The notes under the pieces: model-generated | Databases searched by the model: none | What the model was told of the DNA's origin: nothing | What the model saw: the letters and a program-made list of their open reading frames with translations, nothing else | Origin: Acidobacteriaceae bacterium | GTDB lineage: Bacteria; Acidobacteriota; Terriglobia; Terriglobales; Acidobacteriaceae | Length of the DNA stretch: 64,000 nucleotides | NCBI GenBank assembly: GCA_025462885.1 | Contig: JAOAPN010000009.1 | Coordinates: forward strand, 62,001-126,000 | Direction of reading: 5' to 3' | Part shown: positions 39,691 through 48,064 of the stretch, piece after piece | Numbering within the stretch: the stretch's first letter is position 1 | Layout: every line of letters starts with the position of its first letter | Program-made: the position numbers and the translations under genes

Positions 39691-40941
39691 TTACGACAAA
39701 CGCGAACCAGCAAAGCCCACTGTCGGACCAGCCGGATACTCAAGCGAAGCGGTAACCGGCGCATCCATCACTTCCTTGAAGGCAGTGCGGAACTTCGCCA
39801 TATCTTCCTTGGTGCCGACCGAGATGCGGACGACATTCGGCCAGATCGACCACGTACGACCGATGATGACCTTCTTCTTTGCCATCGCCGCCATCACCTG
39901 CCGCCCGTTGCGGCCCGTATCGATCATGAAGCAGTTGGACTGCGATCCCGGGATGACCTTGTACTTGTTGTCCGTCAGGAACTTGATCGTCTCGGTGCGA
40001 GCCTCGCCGATGTAAGCCTTGCGGGTTGGGATCAGGCTCGTGTCTTCGAGCGAGACCCGCCCGGCGATGCAGGAGGTGATCGCCATGGGATTCTGGCCGC
40101 AGTTTTCCAGCTTATGCAGCACATCCGGATGCGCGACCGCGAGACCGCAGCGGATCCCCGCCATTCCGTAGATCTTCGAGAAGGTGCGCAGGACGATGAT
40201 GTCCTTGCGGGTAGCCGTCTGGTCGATGACAGACTCTGCGTCCGAGAGGTGGATGTAGGCCTCGTCCACCAGCAGCATGGTGTCCTTGGGCTTGTTGTCG
40301 AGCAGCCAGAGAATGTCCTTGCGCGAAGTAATGGTTCCGGTCGGATTGTTGGGATTACAGAGATAGATGACGCCGGCATTGGGGTCAGCGGCGGCAAGTG
40401 CTTTCACGTCATGTGCATAGGCACTGGTCAGGGGGGTCTGGATGACCTTCGCTTTGGCGATCTCCGCCGCACGGCCACCGGCCTCGTAGGTCGGATTGCC
40501 GGCAACGAACGAGTGGCCAGGTCCGCTGTAGGTCAGGACGGAGTAGTGCAGGGGCTCGGACGATCCGCCATAGACGGCGACGTACTCGGGAGCGACATTG
40601 TTCTGCTTCCCGAAGACTTCCATCAGCATCATCATCTCGGCAAAGTCGTAGCGGCCGCCCTTGGACGCGACGGAGGAGATCGCGGAGCGCGCAGCTTCAC
40701 AGGGGCCAAGAGGATTCTCATTGGCGTTAATCAGAACAGCGTCCTTGGGGATGGACGCCATCATCATCTTCATCATCTGGAGTTGGGACATGGGCTTCTG
40801 GCCCGAAGCGCCCGCGGCCTGGGCGGCCAGCGCAAACTGGGACTCCGAGAAAATACCAACTGAGGAAAGGGAGGCGGCGAGACCGGCCATCCGTACGAAA
40901 GAGCGACGAGAGAGTGGCTGTTGGATTTTACAAAGCTGCAT
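39691..40941 (-). CDS. Tat-exported PLP-dependent aminotransferase (HisC-like)
   Basis: About 416 residues from the ATG of MQLCKIQQPL, which has AGGAG seven nt upstream. Residues 12-20 carry a twin-arginine signal (SRRSFVRMAGLAASL) with a hydrophobic stretch and an Ala-rich cleavage region. The rest is a fold-type I aminotransferase of the histidinol-phosphate branch: NANENPLGPCEAARSA, GGSSEPLHYSV, CNPNNPTGT (PLP-phosphate Asn), LLVDEAYIHL (Asp to pyridine N), TFSKIYGMAGIRCGL with the Schiff-base Lys, and a C-terminal RISVGT Arg. Related enzymes work in the cytosol; a periplasmic copy needs cofactor-loaded folding before Tat export. The substrate is unknown. Confidence 0.88.
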   Translation of the reverse strand: MQLCKIQQPLSRRSFVRMAGLAASLSSVGIFSESQFALAAQAAGASGQKPMSQLQMMKMMMASIPKDAVLINANENPLGPCEAARSAISSVASKGGRYDFAEMMMLMEVFGKQNNVAPEYVAVYGGSSEPLHYSVLTYSGPGHSFVAGNPTYEAGGRAAEIAKAKVIQTPLTSAYAHDVKALAAADPNAGVIYLCNPNNPTGTITSRKDILWLLDNKPKDTMLLVDEAYIHLSDAESVIDQTATRKDIIVLRTFSKIYGMAGIRCGLAVAHPDVLHKLENCGQNPMAITSCIAGRVSLEDTSLIPTRKAYIGEARTETIKFLTDNKYKVIPGSQSNCFMIDTGRNGRQVMAAMAKKKVIIGRTWSIWPNVVRISVGTKEDMAKFRTAFKEVMDAPVTASLEYPAGPTVGFAGSRLS

Positions 40942-41210
40942 GGGAAGCTCCTGTACTGCGAAGAATGAGGTAAATGAAGCTGAAAAGCAGATACCTGACG
41001 CTGAATCCAAGCCCGGTGGTGGTTGCTTTACTGCACATCAACGCTGATGTAGAGAGGAGAGAGATTAGTGTAATCCCAATTCCCGCAGGCCGGCGGATGA
41101 TTTTCACGAAACGAGATGAGGCAGCGGGAATCGGGGCCAAACGGGCCAAATGAGTCAAACGATCTCTGGAGAGTCAGCCGCTGGATACAATAGGATCTCT
41201 CCCGTCCGTC

Positions 41211-42017
41211 ATGAAAAACATATCTCCACTTGCGATTGCCGCCGCAACCTTCGCGTTATACGTGGGCATGATCGCGATTGGAGCCGGCCTTGCCCCCGGA
41301 GGAATCTTTCACCGCCAAAGCGCGAAACTGACCCCCTGGCATCCCGACCCCCTGGCCACCCTTCCCCTTGAAAGACGCGCAAGCATCGAACTCGGCAGCC
41401 GCCTCTTCAACGAAACCCCTGTCTACAACGCGGCCTACGTCAAGAGCCGCATCTCCTGTAGCAACTGCCATCTCCAAGGGGGAATCGCCCCGTATGCATC
41501 CCCTGTCGTCGGTATCGTCCCCACCTTCCCGATGTTCAGCAAACGGGCAGCCCGCAATATTACCCTCGAAGACCGCATCCAGGAGTGCATGACCCGCAGC
41601 GAAAACGGTAAGCCTCTACCGTCTGATAGCCGCGAGATGAAGGCGCTCCTCGCCTACATCAACTGGCTCTCCGATCCGCACGCTGGCCAGCAAGCCTTTG
41701 TCGGCCGCGGCCTGGAGACGCTGCCGGTCCTTCAACCTGATCCCACCCACGGCGCAGAAGTCTATGCCTCACAATGCGCAGGTTGTCACGGAACCGACGG
41801 CCAAGGCACCCGCCGCCCTTTCCCGCCGCTCTGGGGGCCGACCTCCTTCAACGACGGGGCAGGCATGAACGGTATCGAAAAGATGGCCGCCTTCGTTCAA
41901 TACAACATGCCGCACAATCGAAAGGGCATCCTCTCCGCGCAGGACGCCTACGACGTCTCCGCCTACATCCACCAGCAGCCTCGACCCGCCTTCAACCCCG
42001 AGTATGATCATTTCTAA
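41211..42017 (+). CDS. TsdA-like dihaem cytochrome c (putative thiosulfate dehydrogenase)
   Basis: A 268-residue exported or N-anchored protein with two haem motifs, CSNCH (83-87) and CAGCH (189-193). The first half matches the TsdA pattern: RIQECMTRSENGKPLPSDS includes a candidate axial Cys126, and EMKALLAYINWLS is a TsdA-type helix. NMPHN holds a candidate axial Met233 for haem 2. TsdA oxidises two thiosulfates to tetrathionate in the periplasm. The next gene is a DsrE-like exported protein, fitting sulfur chemistry. A general two-domain c4-like cytochrome remains possible. Confidence 0.78.
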   Translation: MKNISPLAIAAATFALYVGMIAIGAGLAPGGIFHRQSAKLTPWHPDPLATLPLERRASIELGSRLFNETPVYNAAYVKSRISCSNCHLQGGIAPYASPVVGIVPTFPMFSKRAARNITLEDRIQECMTRSENGKPLPSDSREMKALLAYINWLSDPHAGQQAFVGRGLETLPVLQPDPTHGAEVYASQCAGCHGTDGQGTRRPFPPLWGPTSFNDGAGMNGIEKMAAFVQYNMPHNRKGILSAQDAYDVSAYIHQQPRPAFNPEYDHF

Positions 42018-42080
42018 ACCAGATCCAGCCACTTGCCACGGCACTCAATCCAGTTCTGCCTTTGCTATCCAAGGAGCGAA

Positions 42081-42515
42081 ATGAAGAAACGTTACCTGTT
42101 GCTGTTTGCCGTCTGTGTCGCCTTGTGTCTCAGCCCCGCTGCCTTCGCGCAAACCGCTCCCGCTAAAACCCACCACGTCGTCTTCGCCGTCACCTCCGGC
42201 GACGAGGCTGACTGGAAGATGACCCTTGGCAATATCCGCAACCTCATCTCCGGTCTCAAGCCCGATACCACCGAGGTCGAAGTGGTTGCCTACTCCCAGG
42301 GCCTCAATCTCGTGAAGCTGACCTCGACGCTCGCGTCCGAGATAGCAGCACTGCAGACACAGAACGTCCGCTTCGTCGCCTGCCAGAACTCCATGCGGAT
42401 GCAGCACGTCGAGGAGAAAGATCTACTAGCTGGAGTAAAACCCGTTCCCTCCGGAATTATTGAAGTTGTCACCAAGCAGGAGCAGGGCTGGGCTTATATC
42501 AAGGGCGGACGCTAA
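42081..42515 (+). CDS. Exported DsrE-family-like protein
   Basis: A 144-residue protein from an ATG with AAGGAG 6 nt upstream, and a signal peptide ending AFAQ. The remainder has the DsrE/F-like Rossmann arrangement (HHVVFAVTSGDEADWKMTLGN; EVEVVAYSQGLNLVKL; NVRFVACQNSMRM). A single Cys in FVACQNSM sits where the sulfur-carrying Cys of DsrE-type proteins is expected. The family moves sulfane sulfur in the cytoplasm, but this copy carries a secretion signal. The TsdA-like cytochrome upstream (63 bp) supports a periplasmic sulfur role. Confidence 0.75.
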   Translation: MKKRYLLLFAVCVALCLSPAAFAQTAPAKTHHVVFAVTSGDEADWKMTLGNIRNLISGLKPDTTEVEVVAYSQGLNLVKLTSTLASEIAALQTQNVRFVACQNSMRMQHVEEKDLLAGVKPVPSGIIEVVTKQEQGWAYIKGGR

Positions 42516-42524
42516 CCCGTCCCT

Positions 42525-42920
42525 ATGGCCAATCCAAACCAGTCGGGCACCCGCAGGTCGCAGCGGGAAAGCCTTATCTTTATTCCTCTCGCATGTCTCG
42601 CCGCTCTCGCGGTCGCTGCGGTTTCGTTTCTGCCTTCGGAAGATAAACAAACGTTGCACACCAGGGGGCACTATCACTCGTGGGGGCATCTGCTGGCGTT
42701 TACCGTCATCGGCTACATCACCTCCAGAACCTCCCGCTCAACGCCTGTCCGGATCGTTCTCTTCCTCGGCTGTATCGCCTTCGGATTCGGCATCGAGTAC
42801 GCCGAGGCGGTAGCTTTTCATGGAGCAATGGAGTGGAAGGATATTCTGGTCGACACGCTTGGTGTAGTCTGCGGAACTTTCGCCGCAACCGTTACTGCTC
42901 CGCCGTCAAAATCCCGCTGA
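42525..42920 (+). CDS. VanZ-like membrane protein
   Basis: A 131-residue protein with about four hydrophobic segments: SLIFIPLACLAALAVAAVSFLP, SWGHLLAFTVIGYIT, VRIVLFLGCIAFGFGIEYAEA and DILVDTLGVVCGTFAA. The H-x-x-x-F and E-x2-Q-like IEYAEA followed by WKDILVDTLGVV match VanZ-family proteins. It lies 9 bp after the DsrE-like gene and so is probably cotranscribed, though no functional link is known. Confidence 0.75.
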   Translation: MANPNQSGTRRSQRESLIFIPLACLAALAVAAVSFLPSEDKQTLHTRGHYHSWGHLLAFTVIGYITSRTSRSTPVRIVLFLGCIAFGFGIEYAEAVAFHGAMEWKDILVDTLGVVCGTFAATVTAPPSKSR

Positions 42921-43002
42921 CCCGAAAGCATCCAATGGTTGGCCTCGTGAAGCGGCAGCTTAGTCCATCCAAACCAGGCGTAACTCCATGCACCCTTGCC
43001 GG

Positions 43003-43030
43003 AGATGCACCCTCCGGGTGTATCTTTATT
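43003..43030 (+). terminator. Terminator-like hairpin between vanZ-like and DUF1080 genes
   Basis: A 10-bp stem (43003-43012 with 43016-43025, one G-U) with a 3-nt loop, followed by ttatt. It lies only 7 bp before the DUF1080 start codon. Confidence 0.55.
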
Positions 43031-43036
43031 GCAATT

Positions 43037-43828
43037 ATGAGTACCCATCGTTTCAAGGTTCTGACCTTCGCCGCCCTCATCGCCATGGCCGCTCCCCTCT
43101 TCGCGCAACAGCCCGCTGCCCCAAAACACGAAGACACAGAAGTGTATGAGCCCGTGCCGCCGATCGTGACCCCGGGAGCCACCAACACTGCACCGCCCTC
43201 CGACGCCATCGTGCTCTTCGACGGCAAGAATCTTGATGAGTGGGTCACGGTCAAGGACAAGTCTCCCGCCAAATGGGCCGTAGCCAACGGCATCTTCACC
43301 GTGAATAAAGACAAGACCGCCGGCAACATCGAGACCAAACGCTCCTTCAAGAACTACCAACTTCATGTGGAGTGGCGCATCCCGGAGAGCATCACCGGCA
43401 GCGACCAGGCCCGCGGCAACAGCGGCGTCTTCCTCGCCTCCACTGGCGTCGGCGATGCTGGATACGAGCTGCAGGTCCTCGACTCCTACAACAACAAGAC
43501 CTACGTCAACGGACAAGCCGGCAGCATCTACAAGCAGGGAATTCCGCTCGCCAACCCCAACCGCAAACCCGGCGAGTGGCAGACCTACGACATCGTCTGG
43601 ACTGCGCCCATCTTCAATGAAGATGGCTCAGTCAAAACTCCCGCGTATGCCACCGTCTTCTTCAACGGCGTGGTCGTCCAGAACCACTTCGAGCTCAAGG
43701 GCGAGACACTCTACATCGGCAAGCCCGTCTACAAGAAGTACGACACCGCCCCCATCAAACTACAGGCCCACGGCGACAAGAGCGAACCCATCAGCTTCCG
43801 CAATATCTGGATCAGGGAACTCAAATAG
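43037..43828 (+). CDS. Secreted DUF1080 (3-keto-disaccharide hydrolase-like) protein
   Basis: About 263 residues from the ATG of MSTHRFKVL, with a signal peptide ending LFAQ. The DUF1080 domain spans residues ~55-262: AIVLFDGKNLDEWV, KNYQLHVEWRIPES, RGNSGVFLASTG, YELQVLDSYNN, GEWQTYDIVW and SFRNIWIREL. It lacks the extra N-terminal domain of the 32687 paralogue and matches the short form of the family. Probably acts on oxidised or keto-sugars outside the cytoplasm. The frame stays open well upstream but into the vanZ-like gene. Confidence 0.88.
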   Translation: MSTHRFKVLTFAALIAMAAPLFAQQPAAPKHEDTEVYEPVPPIVTPGATNTAPPSDAIVLFDGKNLDEWVTVKDKSPAKWAVANGIFTVNKDKTAGNIETKRSFKNYQLHVEWRIPESITGSDQARGNSGVFLASTGVGDAGYELQVLDSYNNKTYVNGQAGSIYKQGIPLANPNRKPGEWQTYDIVWTAPIFNEDGSVKTPAYATVFFNGVVVQNHFELKGETLYIGKPVYKKYDTAPIKLQAHGDKSEPISFRNIWIRELK

Positions 43829-43930
43829 CTTTCATCCCCTGAGAAGGCCAAAAGACGCCGTAAACAAGCCGCAGGTTGAGCCCACCGTAGTTCTTCGTTA
43901 GGATTTAGAAGGAACACGGAGGATGTTGAG

Positions 43931-44044
43931 ATGAGCGCGCCACATGAATCGGCTTCCTGGTTGGATCGTTACTGGCAACTGCTGGTGATCTTGTATGGAC
44001 TGATCTTCGTCACGATCCTGGTGACGTTTGCACCGACAGTCTAA
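43931..44044 (+). CDS. 37-residue single-helix membrane protein
   Basis: A 37-codon frame, ATG 8 nt after a GGAGG ribosome-binding site, ending TAA directly before a strong terminator. It begins MSAPHESASWLDRYWQLLV and continues as one hydrophobic helix (LVILYGLIFVTILVTFAP). Signal-like context at both ends (RBS and terminator) supports expression. It resembles small respiratory or transport-complex subunits, but no family can be named. Confidence 0.65.
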   Translation: MSAPHESASWLDRYWQLLVILYGLIFVTILVTFAPTV

Positions 44045-44046
44045 AG

Positions 44047-44076
44047 AAAGGGCGCGGCGCAAGCCGTGCCCTTTTT
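44047..44076 (+). terminator. Intrinsic terminator after the 37-residue peptide gene
   Basis: A 12-bp stem (44047-44058 with 44063-44074, one G-U) capped by GCAA tetraloop and followed by TTTTT. Confidence 0.92.
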
Positions 44077-44117
44077 ACTTCTGCTTGAACTTGAAGCGAG
44101 GCTCCACTTCAAAGAAG

Positions 44118-45074
44118 TTACAGAAAGCGTACGCCGGTCAAATCCTCGCAGACACCCCAAAGCCGTGCAGCTCCTGCGGCGTCTCTTGCCTGCGGTGCAA
44201 CGATGGCGTTACCCACATCGCCTCCCCGCATCTCCTGGAAGCCCTGCGGCCCGTAGTACCCGCCGCCCACAGCCTCTGCAGCAGTCGCCGCATACAGGGT
44301 TGGCAGAGCGCCTTCCGCATCGCTATTCAGCAGCGCCCCGATGGTCGTAGCAATCACCCGCTCGGCGATCCCTGCCAGGCCCTTACCGGAGCCCACCTTG
44401 AACAGGCTCGTCTCCGCTACGCCCGGATGGGCCGCGACACTCACCACGCCGGACGCCTGCGCCTCCAGCCTGCGTTCCAACTCCATGCTGAACATCAGAT
44501 CCCCAAGCTTCGACTGCTGGTACGAGGTCATGGGGTTGTACCTCCGCTTAGCCTGCAGGTCCTCAAAGTCGATCTTCCCCCGCTTATGCGCGATCGAGGC
44601 CACCGTCACCACCCGCGGCCTCTTTTCCTGTGACGCCGCAAGCGCCGCCGATCGCTCCAGCGCTGGCATCAGTAGTCCCGTAAGCGCAAAGTGCCCCAGC
44701 ACATTCGTGCCGAACTGCAACTCAAACCTATCCCTGGTCTCCAGCCGTTTCGGCGGAGCCATCACGCCAGCATTGTTGATAAGCAGATCCAGCGGCAAGC
44801 CCTTCTCAAGTTCCCGCGCTGCGACCTCGCGCACACTCTCCAGCGATGCCAGGTCCAGCAGCGTCAACTCCAGCCTGGCCCCGGGAGCCTCCGCCTCGAT
44901 CCTTCGCATTGCCGCCTCACCGCGCGCCCTGTCGCGGCACGCCAGCACGACCGTGGCACCTTTTCGGGCCAGCTTCTGCGCTGCCGGGAACCCGATGCCG
45001 CTGTTTGCCCCGGTGATAAAGACCCGTCTGCCCGTCTGATCGGGAATCTCCGCTGCCGTCCAATGCGTGCTCAT
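44118..45074 (-). CDS. Short-chain dehydrogenase/reductase
   Basis: About 318 residues from the ATG of MSTHWTAAEIPDQ. The Rossmann motif FITGANSGIG (TGxxxGIG), NNAGVMAPP and the active-site YQQSK (Y-x3-K) are intact, with the catalytic Ser in VVTVASIAHK. Length and pattern match the protochlorophyllide-reductase/retinol-dehydrogenase-like branch of SDRs, which use NADP(H). The substrate is not apparent. It converges with the small peptide gene. Confidence 0.9.
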   Translation of the reverse strand: MSTHWTAAEIPDQTGRRVFITGANSGIGFPAAQKLARKGATVVLACRDRARGEAAMRRIEAEAPGARLELTLLDLASLESVREVAARELEKGLPLDLLINNAGVMAPPKRLETRDRFELQFGTNVLGHFALTGLLMPALERSAALAASQEKRPRVVTVASIAHKRGKIDFEDLQAKRRYNPMTSYQQSKLGDLMFSMELERRLEAQASGVVSVAAHPGVAETSLFKVGSGKGLAGIAERVIATTIGALLNSDAEGALPTLYAATAAEAVGGGYYGPQGFQEMRGGDVGNAIVAPQARDAAGAARLWGVCEDLTGVRFL

Positions 45075-45259
45075 ATGCACACTTGGATGCTCTACCTCTC
45101 TTAGAAGACCCACTTATCGGCACGGAGAGAGCGAATCACAGCCGCTTCAATTAAAGTGCAACCCGCAAGTCGACTGGGTGCGCAAAACGATTCATACTTC
45201 AAAGTGGTAGATTTGCAACAATCATGCTCATTCTGTGCTGAACGAGGTGACGAGTCACC

Positions 45260-46696
45260 ATGCTGTCTCCTGCTCTGCTTGCGTTGTTTTCTCTCCCGAT
45301 GGATCTCGCCGCGCCGGACCTCCACCCCCGGGGGGCTTCGCATCTCCACGCGAGTGCGTTCGCGCTTTTCGCCTCCCCCGTGCCACTCACGCTGCACCGC
45401 ATCGAAGATGCCTTCATCGGCCTCAGTTGTATCGCCATCGCGGCGGCATTGGCTTCCTTTCTGATCACCGCCAACCGGACCGTCCCATACCGTGTTGCGT
45501 TTATCGTCCTTACGATTTGCACGGTCCTGGCGGGGATTGGCTGCCTGCTCTCCGCGGCGTTCCTCGGCACAGGCCATCTCGGGATTACCAGCCAGGCGCC
45601 GCTCTTCGGAGCCATCCTCGCTGCTCTCACTGCCTGTTTCCTACCGTTTCTGCTTCCTCTTCTGCTCAAAAAAAGTCGCGCCGTCGAGGTCACCTCCCGG
45701 GCGGCCCGCCAGAGTCAGACCCGTTTCCTCGCCGCGACCGAGAACTCCAGCGATGCCTTTATGCTCCTCGAACCGGTCCGCGCAGGCAACGGCACGATCG
45801 AGGATTTCATCTTCACTTTCCTGAACGCGAACGCCGAAAAGATCCTTCCCGCGAGCAGGGCCGTTGGAGCTCTTCTTACCCGGGTCCTGCCTCTTGAGCC
45901 CTCGGACCGCCTCTTTCAACAGTTCTGTCAGGTCATTCAGACCGGCCAGCCTCTGATTCACGAGTTCGCCCTCGAAGCCACAAATCCCGCCAGCCCGTGG
46001 ATGCGCCACCACGTCGCCCGCCTCGGGGAAGAGGGGGAGTTCGGCCTTGCGATCACCGCCAGCGATATTACGGAACGCAAGCGCACGGAGCAGAATCTCC
46101 TGCTTGGCGCGGATATCCAGCCGGACAACCTCACCGGTCTGCCCAACCGCAGCCTCCTCGAAGACCGCATCAAGCAGACCCTCGCTCGTGCCGATCGATA
46201 CCGCAACCGGGTCGCACTGATCTTCGTCAACATCGACAACTTCAAGCAGGTCAATGAAACGTACGGTCGCGAGCTTGGCGACACCGTCCTCCGCATTACC
46301 GCCTCCCGCCTCCGCAGTACGATCCGGGGAACCGACTCCGTCCTCCGTCTGGAGGGCGACGAGTTTGTCGTACTTATGCCGGACATGAAGCTTGAGGTCG
46401 ACGTTCGCCGCGCCGCCGCCACCCTGGTGGCTATTCTGCGAGAACCGATCCTGCTCGGAGGCAAGGCCATCCACATCTCCTGCAGCCTCGGCGTCACCTC
46501 CTACCCCGACACCGCCCTTACCGTACACGGGTTGCTCGGCGCCGCCGACGAAGCCCTCTGTCTGGCGAAGCGCCGTGGCCGCGACCGCTATGTTCTCCAC
46601 ACGGGAGTCCTCGAAGAGGATCCAGAGGAGAATCTGAACTCCACCAACGACTCGGACGACGACAGGAATATCCAGCAGCGCCAGTACGCCGACTGA
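45260..46696 (+). CDS. GGDEF-domain protein with EGDEF signature (putative diguanylate cyclase)
   Basis: A 478-residue membrane protein. Three hydrophobic segments at about 50-70, 78-105 and 115-137 form a sensor or anchor. A PAS-like region follows at about 150-280 (TRFLAATENSSDAFMLL; ITASDITERKRTEQN). The GGDEF domain occupies ~290-450 (DNLTGLPNRSLLEDRI; IFVNIDNFKQVNETYG), but the signature at residues 365-369 reads E-G-D-E-F instead of G-G-D-E-F. An acidic tail closes the protein. Function as an active cyclase is plausible but the first signature residue is changed. Confidence 0.85.
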   Translation: MLSPALLALFSLPMDLAAPDLHPRGASHLHASAFALFASPVPLTLHRIEDAFIGLSCIAIAAALASFLITANRTVPYRVAFIVLTICTVLAGIGCLLSAAFLGTGHLGITSQAPLFGAILAALTACFLPFLLPLLLKKSRAVEVTSRAARQSQTRFLAATENSSDAFMLLEPVRAGNGTIEDFIFTFLNANAEKILPASRAVGALLTRVLPLEPSDRLFQQFCQVIQTGQPLIHEFALEATNPASPWMRHHVARLGEEGEFGLAITASDITERKRTEQNLLLGADIQPDNLTGLPNRSLLEDRIKQTLARADRYRNRVALIFVNIDNFKQVNETYGRELGDTVLRITASRLRSTIRGTDSVLRLEGDEFVVLMPDMKLEVDVRRAAATLVAILREPILLGGKAIHISCSLGVTSYPDTALTVHGLLGAADEALCLAKRRGRDRYVLHTGVLEEDPEENLNSTNDSDDDRNIQQRQYAD

Positions 46697-46709
46697 GGAT
46701 CATCCCCTG

Positions 46710-47004
46710 CTAGGCAGTATCGACATATATCCCCCTGGAAGGGCACACCTGAACAGGTTGCGGAAAAAGTCGACTTTTTAGATTCGTTGAAAACGGAGCA
46801 AAAGAGTTGAAGCTCTAGGAGGCTCACAGAGCAATTTGCGTTTGTTTTTTGATACTTCAGCCTCATTCAAAATGTCGTACTTTTGATCCAAGTTTTACGA
46901 AAAGGACTTTTTCCGCAGCCTGTGAAGGTGTGCCCTTCCAGATATCCGCCGAATTCAACCACGCCGGCGAAGATGTAACGCCGGTATATGTCGATACCGC
47001 CTAG
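46710..47004. mobile_element. Composite inverted-repeat (MITE-like) element, 295 bp
   Basis: Outer ends are 20-bp imperfect inverted repeats (46710-46729 and 46985-47004, one mismatch). Inside is a second 35-bp inverted repeat (46737-46771 with 46905-46939, 3 mismatches) flanking a low-GC core. No coding frame is apparent. The shorter relative at 55712-55812 matches the outer left end and the right segment. It starts 13 bp after the diguanylate-cyclase gene stop and ends 4 bp from the plsX stop. Confidence 0.8.
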
Positions 47005-47008
47005 TTGC

Positions 47009-48022
47009 TCATGAGCTTCGCAGAGCCGCTTCAATCCCGGAATTGACCTCGGCCTGGGCAAACTCTGCCGCCACCCGGATTCCATTCATCACAGCCTTCT
47101 CGTTTGATGACCCATGCCCGACGATGCAGACCCCGCGAACCCCCAGCAGCGGCGCTCCACCGTACTCGGAGTAGTCCAGCCGCTTCTTGAACTCGTTGAA
47201 TGCTTTCCGCGACAGCAGTGCCCCAACCTGCGACGTCACTGTTGACTTCAACGACTCCCGCAGCAGCACGCTGACCAGCTTGCCGACGCCCTCGATCGAC
47301 TTCAGCGCCACATTCCCCACAAAGCCGTCGCACACCGCCACATCGGCAACGCCGTTGAAGAGGTCGCGCCCCTCGACATTACCCGCAAAGTGGATCTTGC
47401 CCTGTTTGCCCAACTCCCGTAGCAGCGGCAGCGTGTCCCGGGTCAGCGAATTCCCCTTGGAATCCTCTTCGCCGATCGAGAGGAGCCCTACCCGCGGATT
47501 CGCGATCTTCAGGACATCCTTGGCATACATATGCCCCATCACCGCGAACTGCACCAGGTTGTCCGGGTCGGAGTCCACGTTCGCCCCGACGTCCAGCAGC
47601 AGGGAAGGGGAGTTGTTCACCGTCGGCAGAATCGTCGCCAATGCCGGCCGCTCCACTCCGGCGAGCATCCCCAGCACCATCTTGGCCGTGGCCATCGCCG
47701 CGCCGGTATTGCCGGCGGTAAAGAAGCCCGCCGCACGCCCCTCGCGCACCATCTTCAGCCCCACCCGCATGGAGGAGTCGCGTTTGGTCCGGACCGCCTG
47801 CGCGGCCTTGTCGCCCATGCTGATCCACTCGCTTGCGGGCACGACAAAGATGGGCAGATGCTGCCCCCGCAGCGCCTGCCGCAAAGCCGGGCGAATCACA
47901 TCTTCAGGTCCGACCAGGTGGACTCGCACGTCCAGTTGACGGCACGCAAGTACGGCCCCGCGAACCTCAGGTTCGGGGGCCTTGTCGGAACCCATTGCAT
48001 CGACAACGATGTCTATCGGCAT
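47009..48022 (-). CDS. plsX: Phosphate acyltransferase PlsX
   Basis: A 337-residue peripheral membrane enzyme converting acyl-ACP to acyl-phosphate for PlsY. MPIDIVVDAMGSDKAPEPEV is the family's N-terminus, with SMRVGLKMVREGRAAGFFTAGNTGA, LLDVGANVDSDP, GLLSIGEEDSKGN and GNVALKSIEGVG all characteristic. It is the last gene of yceD-rpmF-plsX, the common arrangement coupling ribosomal L32 with lipid synthesis. The composite repeat element abuts its 3' end. Confidence 0.97.
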   Translation of the reverse strand: MPIDIVVDAMGSDKAPEPEVRGAVLACRQLDVRVHLVGPEDVIRPALRQALRGQHLPIFVVPASEWISMGDKAAQAVRTKRDSSMRVGLKMVREGRAAGFFTAGNTGAAMATAKMVLGMLAGVERPALATILPTVNNSPSLLLDVGANVDSDPDNLVQFAVMGHMYAKDVLKIANPRVGLLSIGEEDSKGNSLTRDTLPLLRELGKQGKIHFAGNVEGRDLFNGVADVAVCDGFVGNVALKSIEGVGKLVSVLLRESLKSTVTSQVGALLSRKAFNEFKKRLDYSEYGGAPLLGVRGVCIVGHGSSNEKAVMNGIRVAAEFAQAEVNSGIEAALRSS

Positions 48023-48064
48023 CAGCCTTCGAGTTCTCTGGGATCTGGAATCAGTTGGTAAGGC

